From: JAKPRU01 sp029568995
GTDB taxonomy: Bacteria; Hinthialibacterota; Hinthialibacteria; Hinthialibacterales; JAKPRU01
Direction of reading: 5' to 3'
Length of the DNA: 5,769 nt
Assembly: GCA_035430965.1 (NCBI GenBank)
Contig: DAOMHQ010000264.1
Span: forward strand, 1-5,769
The notes below the pieces were generated by a model. The model made no database searches and had not been told where the DNA came from. It worked only from the letters and a program-made list of their open reading frames with translations. The position numbers and the translations under genes are program-made. Positions 1-4,716 of the stretch are shown here, piece by piece; position 1 is the stretch's first letter; each line of letters opens with the position of its first letter.

Positions 1-113
1 ACGGTGGTTCGTACACGCCCGTGTCGGATCAAAGAACAAGTGAGATTCCGCATCATCGACAGTTTGTGAGCGACACTAAGGTTTAATTTTCTTCCGCGTT
101 TTTGATGTCTCAT
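1..113 (-). CDS. rplQ: 50S ribosomal protein L17 (bL17), N-terminal part only, cut by window edge
   Basis: bL17 is a large-subunit ribosomal protein of the alpha operon. Reading the minus strand from the ATG at 113-111 gives 37 residues that begin MRHQKRGRKL and continue with RNLTCSLIRHGRVRTT. This matches the family's opening MRH-x-K-x-GRKL and its RNL-x-x-SL-x-x-HGR-x-x-TT segment. The frame is open to base 1, so the rest of the roughly 115-200 residue protein lies outside the window. It follows rpoA by 78 bases, its usual place. Residues 11-20 (NLSVAHKLSM) differ from the more common GR-T-SHR-x-AM form, so this is a divergent member. The Shine-Dalgarno sequence is poor: only a GCGGGA stretch about 9 bases before the ATG. 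Identity is firm from sequence and position together. Confidence 0.93.
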   Translation of the reverse strand, partial: MRHQKRGRKLNLSVAHKLSMMRNLTCSLIRHGRVRTT

Positions 114-191
114 TGGATTGATTCCCGCTTTGTGATTTGAACCTGTTCGATTCCGGGTCCCTTGATCATGGATTTTCCAGGGTACTGGAGA

Positions 192-1262
192 TCAGGACTC
201 CTCTTCCGATTCCTCTTCCGACTGCTCTTCCACTTCCTCCGCTTTTGCGGCTTCCGCCATGGTCTCCAATGCCTCAGAGTATGGACGACTGGCCAGACTC
301 GCTTCCGGCAGGGTCATTCCCAATCCCAATCCCATGTTGGCCAGAACCGCCTTGATTTCGGTAAGGGATTTCTTGCCGAAGTTCCGGTACTTCAACATTT
401 CCGATTCCTGCCGTTGGACCAGATCGCCGATAGTCTTCACATTGGCCGCTTTCAGGCAGTTGTAGGCACGTACGGAGAGATCCAGCTCCTCAACCCCTTT
501 GAATAGGAGGGGATTAATATCCGACTGGCCATCCGCCTCCTGATCCGCAACAGGGGGTTCCTCTTCCTCGAAGTTCATGAAAATGACCAGATGGTCCTTC
601 AAGATCTTGGAGGCGAAGCTGAGCGCATCCACGGGTCGGACGGTTCCGTCCGTCCAGATCTGGAGAATCAGGCGATCGTAATCGGTTACATCGCCCACAC
701 GGGCGTTTTCGACAGTGTATTGGACTCGTTCGATGGGGGTGAATACGGCATCGACCAGGATAGTATTTTGCGGATATCGCTCCAGATCGCGCGTATCGGC
801 GGGCAGATACCCCCGTCCGACATCGACATACAGTTCCATTTCCAGTCGACCGTCTTCGGACAGCGTGGCAAGATGCAAATCCTTGTTAAGGATTTCGATG
901 TCGGGATTGGGTTGAATGCTTTCCGCGGTCACCTCGCCTTCTCCGGAGGCTTCCAGAAAAAGGGTCACCGGACCGTTGCGGTGATTCTTCACCCGAAGGC
1001 TTTTGACATTGAGCACAATATCGGTGACATCCTCGACAACACCGGGGATGGCCGACACTTCCTGCGCCACATCCGTGATACGAATCGCCCGAACGGCAGC
1101 GCCTTGAATGGAGGAAATCAACACCCGTCGGAGAGAATTCCCCAGCGTGGTGCCGAATCCCCGTTCCAGCGGTTCGACGGTAAACTTGCCGTATCGGTCT
1201 GTGAGGGTGTCGGGTTCCACGATCACCCGTCCGGGCATGACAACGGACTTGAAATCTATCAT
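192..1262 (-). CDS. rpoA: DNA-directed RNA polymerase subunit alpha
   Basis: RpoA dimerises to nucleate RNA polymerase assembly, and its C-terminal domain binds promoter UP elements and activators. With the ATG at 1262 the protein has 356 residues. The N-terminal assembly domain spans about 1-232, with ERGFGTTLGNSLRRVL at 33-48 and GRGYLPA at 149-155. An acidic linker follows (about 233-250), then the C-terminal domain (about 251-318) with VRAYNCLKA and FGKKSLTEIK. Arg265, Asn268 and Cys269 fall at the same numbers as the DNA-binding residues of E. coli alpha. Residues 319-356 form an extra tail ending in Glu/Ser repeats, making the protein longer than the E. coli 329. A GTG nine bases upstream (1271) is also in frame, but it lies inside the GAAGGTG ribosome-binding site, so I prefer the ATG. 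It lies 51 bases after rpsD. Confidence 0.98.
   Translation of the reverse strand: MIDFKSVVMPGRVIVEPDTLTDRYGKFTVEPLERGFGTTLGNSLRRVLISSIQGAAVRAIRITDVAQEVSAIPGVVEDVTDIVLNVKSLRVKNHRNGPVTLFLEASGEGEVTAESIQPNPDIEILNKDLHLATLSEDGRLEMELYVDVGRGYLPADTRDLERYPQNTILVDAVFTPIERVQYTVENARVGDVTDYDRLILQIWTDGTVRPVDALSFASKILKDHLVIFMNFEEEEPPVADQEADGQSDINPLLFKGVEELDLSVRAYNCLKAANVKTIGDLVQRQESEMLKYRNFGKKSLTEIKAVLANMGLGLGMTLPEASLASRPYSEALETMAEAAKAEEVEEQSEEESEEES
199..234. repeat. 12-bp imperfect tandem repeat, three units, inside rpoA 3' end
   Basis: On the plus strand the units are TCCTCTTCCGAT (199-210), TCCTCTTCCGAC (211-222) and TGCTCTTCCACT (223-234). The first two differ at one base and the third is degenerate. 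The period is a multiple of three, so the repeat encodes a four-residue Ser/Glu pattern in the RpoA tail, and changes in copy number would keep the frame. Confidence 0.75.
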
Positions 1263-1268
1263 TCTGAT

Positions 1269-1275
1269 CACCTTC
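1269..1275 (-). promoter_or_regulatory. Ribosome-binding site of rpoA
   Basis: The minus strand reads GAAGGTG, with 8 bases between GAAGG and the ATG at 1262. The in-frame GTG at 1271-1269 is part of this motif, so it is an unlikely start. This site decides the start in favour of the ATG. Confidence 0.75.
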
Positions 1276-1290
1276 GTGCGATCCGGTCTT

Positions 1291-1306
1291 GCGCCGGAAT
1301 CGGCGC
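1291..1306 (-). other. GC-rich hairpin in the rpsD-rpoA gap
   Basis: The minus strand reads GCGCCG-ATTC-CGGCGC, a perfect 6-bp all-GC stem with a four-base loop. It starts 7 bases after the rpsD stop and ends about 15 bases before the rpoA ribosome-binding site. No U-run follows on the transcribed strand, so it does not look like an intrinsic terminator. It could be an mRNA stability or processing element, or modulate rpoA translation, but the role is unproven. The stem itself is directly visible. Confidence 0.5.
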
Positions 1307-1313
1307 CGCAATT

Positions 1314-1958
1314 TTACTTGGAATAGAGTTCCACAATCAGCTGCGGGCTGGCCGGCAGCTGGACTTCCTCCAAAGTAGGCAACCGCTCCAAACGTCCGAC
1401 CATCCGTTCCATATCCCTGCTGACCCATGCGGGTGCACCCAGCGATTCGGCGAGACGCAGAGATTCCTGGATAATGACCATCTTCTGGCCCTTCTCGCAA
1501 ATCATAATCTCATCCCCCACTCTGACCAGGACAGAAGGGATATTGGTTCGTTTTCCATTCAGGAGAACATGGTTGTGCCGTACCAGCTGCCGTGCATGGC
1601 TGCGCGACAAAGCAAAACCCAGCCGGTAAACCACATTGTCCAGGCGACGTTCGAGGAGATGGACCAGGTTCTCGCCGGTAACTCCACGCATTCGGGCGGC
1701 CTCTTTGAAATAGCGTCGGAATTGCCGTTCGAGGACGCCATACGTACGGCGAAATTTCTGTTTTGCGCGCAGTTGAATGCCGAAGTTGGACACCTTGGCG
1801 ACTCTGCGCTGCCCGTGTTCACCCGGCGCGTAGGTACGAGCGCGCTTTTTAGCGGGATGGAACTGGCACTTTGCCGAGAGGCATTTTTGACCTTTCAGCA
1901 TGAGTTTTGCGCCTTCGCGGCGACACAATTTGCAGACTGGACCTCGATAACGCGCCAA
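1314..1958 (-). CDS. rpsD: 30S ribosomal protein S4 (uS4), zinc-binding form, TTG start
   Basis: S4 binds the 5' domain of 16S rRNA early in 30S assembly, and in E. coli it also represses the alpha operon. The 214-residue protein starts MARYRGPVCKLCRREG, the standard opening, which fixes the start at the TTG at 1958. Cys9, Cys12, Cys26 and Cys31 form a Cys4 zinc site (the C+ type of S4). The sequence YGVLERQFRRYF lies at 73-84, and the S4 RNA-binding domain at about 103-165 includes ERRLDNVVYRLGFALSRSHAR. Length is slightly above the usual 200-209. An in-frame GTG at 1982 would add eight residues, but it lies upstream of the ribosome-binding site and overlaps the end of rpsK, so it is rejected. 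It follows rpsK by 16 bases. Confidence 0.97.
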   Translation of the reverse strand: MARYRGPVCKLCRREGAKLMLKGQKCLSAKCQFHPAKKRARTYAPGEHGQRRVAKVSNFGIQLRAKQKFRRTYGVLERQFRRYFKEAARMRGVTGENLVHLLERRLDNVVYRLGFALSRSHARQLVRHNHVLLNGKRTNIPSVLVRVGDEIMICEKGQKMVIIQESLRLAESLGAPAWVSRDMERMVGRLERLPTLEEVQLPASPQLIVELYSK

Positions 1959-1965
1959 AGAACTT

Positions 1966-1972
1966 CTCCTTT
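1966..1972 (-). promoter_or_regulatory. Strong ribosome-binding site that sets the rpsD TTG start
   Basis: The minus strand reads AAAGGAG, 7 bases before the TTG at 1958. The strong motif and ideal spacing, together with the conserved MARYRGP opening, support TTG as the true start. The motif sits in the 16-base gap just after the rpsK stop. Confidence 0.85.
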
Positions 1973-1974
1973 CC

Positions 1975-2361
1975 TTACACACGCCGTCGCTGCGGCGGTC
2001 GGCATCCGTTGTGCGGGATGGGGGTTACATCTTTAATCACCCGAATCTGAAGACCGGCGGCCTGCAGAGAACGAATAGCCGCTTCCCGCCCGGAGCCTGG
2101 CCCCTTCACCCAGACTTCGACACTGGACAAACCATGCTCCATCGCTCGCTTGGTGGCTTCCGACGCCGTCACCTGTGCGGCATAGGGCGTGCTCTTGCGA
2201 GAACCCTTGAATCCCATATTTCCGGCACTTGCCCAGGAAATGACATCGCCCTGCATATCGGTAATCGAGACGATGGTATTATTAAATGTCGCCTGGATGT
2301 GAACCACCCCGCGCGGCACATTTTTTTTGACCTTCTTTTTCCCTCGAATCTGACGTCCCAT
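1975..2361 (-). CDS. rpsK: 30S ribosomal protein S11 (uS11)
   Basis: S11 sits on the 30S platform and helps form the mRNA exit region. The protein has 128 residues, the normal bacterial length. Visible family segments are GVVHIQATFNNTIVSITD (18-35), GFKGSRKSTPYAAQ (50-63), VKGPGSGREAAIRSL (85-99) and the C-terminal PHNGCRPPQRRRV. The HNG motif (Asn118-Gly119) corresponds to the site that becomes isoaspartate in E. coli S11. The ATG at 2361 has GGAG 8 bases upstream (2370-2373). It lies 25 bases after rpsM and 16 before rpsD, as expected for co-translated alpha-operon genes. Nothing in it is unusual. Confidence 0.98.
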   Translation of the reverse strand: MGRQIRGKKKVKKNVPRGVVHIQATFNNTIVSITDMQGDVISWASAGNMGFKGSRKSTPYAAQVTASEATKRAMEHGLSSVEVWVKGPGSGREAAIRSLQAAGLQIRVIKDVTPIPHNGCRPPQRRRV

Positions 2362-2386
2362 AGTGGATTCTCCGTTCTGCCGTCCC

Positions 2387-2761
2387 TTATTTCTTCTTCG
2401 ACTTTGCGCCTACGGTCCGTTTGGGACCTTTGCGGGTTCTGGCATTCGTGCGGGTCCGCTGCCCACGGACGGGCAAACCGCGCCGGTGACGTAGCCCCCG
2501 ATAGCAACCGATATCCATCAGGCGCTTGATATTGACATTGATCTCCCGGCGCAGATCGCCTTCCACGACGCATTCCCGCTGGATGATACTGGTAATTTTG
2601 CTGACTTCCTCTTCGGACAGATCCTTCACTCGGGTATCGGGACTGATTTCGGCGAGGCTCAGAATCCGGTTCGATAAAGCCCGACCGATACCGAAGATAT
2701 AAGTTAAACCGATTTCCACTCGTTTTTCGCGTGGAAGGTCAACGCCGGCGATACGTGCCAC
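2387..2761 (-). CDS. rpsM: 30S ribosomal protein S13 (uS13), GTG start
   Basis: S13 lies in the 30S head and contacts the P-site tRNA and the 50S subunit through inter-subunit bridges. The 124-residue protein starts MARIAGVDLPREKRVEIGLT, the family's standard opening, so the GTG at 2761 is the start. YIFGIGRALSNRIL (21-34) belongs to the helix-turn-helix-like RNA-binding core, and the basic tail has GLPVRGQRTRTNARTRKGPK (95-114) followed by a Lys-rich end. The length is typical. It follows rpmJ by 48 bases, a gap that carries a short hairpin. In E. coli the S4 feedback site overlaps the rpsM start, so this is where comparable control would be sought. Confidence 0.98.
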   Translation of the reverse strand: MARIAGVDLPREKRVEIGLTYIFGIGRALSNRILSLAEISPDTRVKDLSEEEVSKITSIIQRECVVEGDLRREINVNIKRLMDIGCYRGLRHRRGLPVRGQRTRTNARTRKGPKRTVGAKSKKK

Positions 2762-2767
2762 AGTGTT

Positions 2768-2772
2768 CCTCC
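2768..2772 (-). promoter_or_regulatory. Ribosome-binding site of rpsM
   Basis: GGAGG on the minus strand, 6 bases before the GTG at 2761. It is a strong site and supports GTG as the initiation codon. Confidence 0.85.
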
Positions 2773-2783
2773 GTCATTCCTGG

Positions 2784-2798
2784 GGGACCGAAAGTCCC
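2784..2798 (-). other. Short hairpin in the rpmJ-rpsM gap, just upstream of the rpsM ribosome-binding site
   Basis: The minus strand reads GGGAC-TTTCG-GTCCC, 5 Watson-Crick pairs. In RNA a U-G pair could extend this to 6 with a UUC loop. It ends 11 bases before the GGAGG of rpsM. No U-run follows, so it is not an intrinsic terminator. Its place recalls where S4 feedback acts in E. coli, but one short stem is weak evidence and it may be chance. Confidence 0.4.
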
Positions 2799-2809
2799 GC
2801 TTGAAGCGT

Positions 2810-2923
2810 TCAGCCCTGCCGCTGCTTGTGTCGTGGATTGGTGCAGATGACCCGAACCACGCCTCTGCGGCGGATGACTTTGCATTTTTCACAGATCGGT
2901 TTGACCGATGCTTTGACTTTCAT
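2810..2923 (-). CDS. rpmJ: 50S ribosomal protein L36 (bL36), zinc-binding form
   Basis: L36 is the smallest ribosomal protein and stabilises 23S rRNA folding near the base of the L7/L12 stalk. The ATG at 2923 opens a 37-residue protein that starts MKVKASVKPICEKCKVIRRR and ends NPRHKQRQG, the canonical length and pattern. Cys11, Cys14, Cys27 and His32 form the CCCH zinc ribbon, so this is the C+ type. The ribosome-binding site AGGTG lies 4 bases before the ATG. The gene sits between infA (38 bases before it) and rpsM (48 after), its usual place in many bacteria. It is easily missed because it is so short, but identity is unambiguous. Confidence 0.98.
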   Translation of the reverse strand: MKVKASVKPICEKCKVIRRRGVVRVICTNPRHKQRQG

Positions 2924-2961
2924 GATGCACCTGCTTTCCAGCGATATCTCGCCGGGGTCTG

Positions 2962-3180
2962 TCAGACGGTCCGATACGTGATTCGTCCCCGCGTCAGATC
3001 GTACGGCGAGAGTTCCACCGTGACCTGATCGCCGGGAAGAATCCGGATGTAATGCATTCGCATCCGACCCGAAATATGGGCAAGGACTTTATGCCCATTC
3101 TCCAGCTCCACCCGAAACATGGCGTTCGGGAGAGTCTCGATGATCTTCCCTGTCACTTCAATGACATTTTTCTTCGTCAT
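2962..3180 (-). CDS. infA: Translation initiation factor IF-1
   Basis: IF-1 occupies the ribosomal A site during initiation and supports IF-2 and IF-3. The 72-residue protein is the usual size and is essentially one S1-like OB fold. It contains NAMFRVELENGHKVLAHISG (19-38), MRMHYIRILPGDQVTVELSP (40-59) and YDLTRGRITYR (60-70), all hallmark segments. The N-terminus MTKKNVIEVTGKI is slightly divergent from the common MAKED-x-IEVEG form. No clear Shine-Dalgarno sequence precedes the ATG at 3180: the nearest purine-rich stretch is CCGAAGCA directly before it. Initiation may therefore depend on translation of map, which ends 32 bases upstream. The start is supported by homology rather than by a ribosome-binding site. 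Confidence 0.97.
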   Translation of the reverse strand: MTKKNVIEVTGKIIETLPNAMFRVELENGHKVLAHISGRMRMHYIRILPGDQVTVELSPYDLTRGRITYRTV

Positions 3181-3212
3181 TGCTTCGGATCGGTTCTTTT
3201 TCTCTCAGTCCT

Positions 3213-3968
3213 TCACAGCGAATCGATACGGGTCAGGATTTCCGGCCCGTCTTCCGTTACGGCGACAACATCCTCGAAATGGACGGATAGTTTGCGATCT
3301 TTCGTAACCACCGTCCATGCATCCGACAAGCGTTCCACTTCCCAAGTTCCCGCGTTGAGCATCGGCTCGATCGCGAGAACGAGTCCCGGCCGCAGGCGGA
3401 TATTCGGTCGGGGGATCCCGAAATTGGGAATCTGGGGATCCTCATGCAGTCTGCGTCCGATCCCGTGTCCCACATAATCCCGAACAACTTCATACCCATT
3501 GCGATGAGCGATGGCCTCAATGGTCGTGGAGATATCGCCCAGTCGATTCCCTGCAACCGCCTTGTTACAGGCTTCCGATAAACAGATCCGAGCGGTCTGA
3601 ATCTGGCGCTCGGCTGCCGCGCTGATTTTCCCCACGGGGACGGTGCGGCACATGTCACCGTAGAAATCCCTGTACCGTACCCCAACGTCGACACTCAGCA
3701 AATCCCCTTCCTGGAGTTTCCTGGCGGACGGGATTCCATGGACAACCTGTTCATTGATACTGGCACAGATTGTATTCGGATAATCCCGATATCCCTTGAA
3801 TGCGGGGATTGCGCCCCGTTCACGAATCAGATGCTCCGCCTCTGCGTCGAGATCAAGCGTACTGGTACCCGGCTCGATCATTTCCAGGAGATTCTGCATC
3901 ACTCCGGCAACCAGTCGATTGCTTTCTCGAAGTCGGTGCAGTTCCTCCGCCGATTTCAGTGTGGTCAT
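3213..3968 (-). CDS. map: Methionine aminopeptidase, type I
   Basis: This enzyme removes the initiator methionine from nascent proteins in the cytosol using a dinuclear metal centre. The 251 residues match the bacterial type I length, with no N-terminal zinc extension. The five metal ligands are visible: Asp94 in SVDVGV, Asp105 in GDMCRT, His168 in GHGIG, Glu201 in AIEPM and Glu232 in HFED. His77 in VVHGIP and His175 in LHEDPQIPN are the expected active-site histidines. The residue after Glu232 is Asp rather than the frequent His (HFED versus HFEH), a mild variation. A TAG two codons upstream of the ATG at 3968 rules out a longer N-terminus. The ribosome-binding site is weak (AGG only 2 bases from the ATG). 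It lies 90 bases after adk and 32 before infA, a common arrangement. Confidence 0.98.
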   Translation of the reverse strand: MTTLKSAEELHRLRESNRLVAGVMQNLLEMIEPGTSTLDLDAEAEHLIRERGAIPAFKGYRDYPNTICASINEQVVHGIPSARKLQEGDLLSVDVGVRYRDFYGDMCRTVPVGKISAAAERQIQTARICLSEACNKAVAGNRLGDISTTIEAIAHRNGYEVVRDYVGHGIGRRLHEDPQIPNFGIPRPNIRLRPGLVLAIEPMLNAGTWEVERLSDAWTVVTKDRKLSVHFEDVVAVTEDGPEILTRIDSL

Positions 3969-4058
3969 AGCCTACAGTGCCTGACAATCGCCACGGCAAG
4001 ACCGACGAATCCGCAGCTACTTATTGTAATCTTTTCAGTCGAAATAGACCAGTGTGCG

Positions 4059-4715
4059 TCAGCTGCGTTCAAAATCGCTCAAGACCTCTTGAATTCGTCC
4101 AAACACACTATCCATATCCCCGTCTCCGGAGATTGTTTTCAATACACCGCGTTTCCGATAAAACTCCTCGACCGGAGCGGTTTGTTTCTTGTATACACTC
4201 AGGCGGTTCTCGATCACTTCCCGCTGATCGTCGGGGCGCTGAACGACCGGGCCGCCGCACTGGTCGCAGACATTCTCCACCTTCGGCGGCTGGGCAGATA
4301 CGTTATAGGTCGCTCCACAACTGCGGCACACGCGGCGTGAGATAATCCGCTGGATGATGGTTTCGTCGTCCAGTTCGACGGAAAGCACCGCCGTAATGTT
4401 CTTGCCGCGTTCAAGCAGCCACTTTTCGAGCTGCTCCGCCTGTTCCACATCCCGTGGAAATCCATCCAGAAGGAAGCCTTTTTGGCAATCCGCCTGTCCG
4501 ATTCGATCCAGGGCCATGGCAATCACAATCTCGTTCGGGACCAGTTCCCCTCCGGTCACATACTCCTGGGCCTTCTTGCCGAGTTCCGTGCCGTCACGCA
4601 TGTTGGCACGGAAGAGATCTCCCGTGGAGACGTGGGGAATCTCCATCGCCTGGGCAATGCGTACAGCCTGTGTTCCTTTTCCTGCACCGGGTGGACCGAA
4701 AATGAGTAGCTGCAT
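4059..4715 (-). CDS. adk: Adenylate kinase, long form with four-cysteine (zinc-type) lid
   Basis: This cytosolic enzyme interconverts ATP plus AMP and two ADP. With the ATG at 4715 it has 218 residues. The P-loop GPPGAGKGT lies at 7-15, the AMP-binding region at about 30-59 (STGDLFRANMR), and DGFPRD at 84-89 contains the conserved Arg88. The lid domain at about 126-163 carries Cys130, Cys133, Cys150 and Cys153 (CRSC and CDQC), the zinc-binding version of the lid. The family start MQLLIFGPPG fixes the ATG, although the frame stays open upstream inside secY. The secY stop and this ATG are separated by a single base, and AGGA 7 bases upstream lies within the last secY codons, so translation is probably coupled. 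The map gene follows after 90 bases. Confidence 0.98.
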   Translation of the reverse strand: MQLLIFGPPGAGKGTQAVRIAQAMEIPHVSTGDLFRANMRDGTELGKKAQEYVTGGELVPNEIVIAMALDRIGQADCQKGFLLDGFPRDVEQAEQLEKWLLERGKNITAVLSVELDDETIIQRIISRRVCRSCGATYNVSAQPPKVENVCDQCGGPVVQRPDDQREVIENRLSVYKKQTAPVEEFYRKRGVLKTISGDGDMDSVFGRIQEVLSDFERS

Positions 4716-4716
4716 T

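Noticed and set aside
176..189. Small inverted repeat TCCAG-GGTA-CTGGA just after the rpoA stop
   Set aside because: It has only five pairs with low GC and no U-run on the transcribed strand, and rplQ continues the operon, so it is not a terminator and is probably chance.
137..191. GTTCGATTCC on the plus strand after rpoA, resembling a tRNA T-arm
   Set aside because: The flanking bases do not form a 5-bp T stem, and no acceptor, D or anticodon arm can be found around it.
1291..1315. Plus-strand terminator reading of the GC-rich hairpin followed by CGCAATTTTA
   Set aside because: The T-run is short and separated from the stem, and there is no plus-strand gene to terminate.
591..2036. Very long plus-strand open frame (481 codons) antisense to rpoA, rpsD and the end of rpsK
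   Set aside because: It lies in the exact codon-for-codon antisense register of rpoA and rpsD, which share a frame. It stays open simply because these genes avoid TTA, CTA and TCA codons. It has no recognisable domain, and both sense genes are certain.
3969..4058. Internal promoter for map (TACAAT as -10)
   Set aside because: No acceptable -35 hexamer lies at 16-18 bases; the best candidate matches only two of six positions.
3738..4340. Plus-strand open frame of 200 codons antisense to map and adk
   Set aside because: It runs opposite two unmistakable enzyme genes, shows no family motif, and has the mixed composition expected of a shadow frame.
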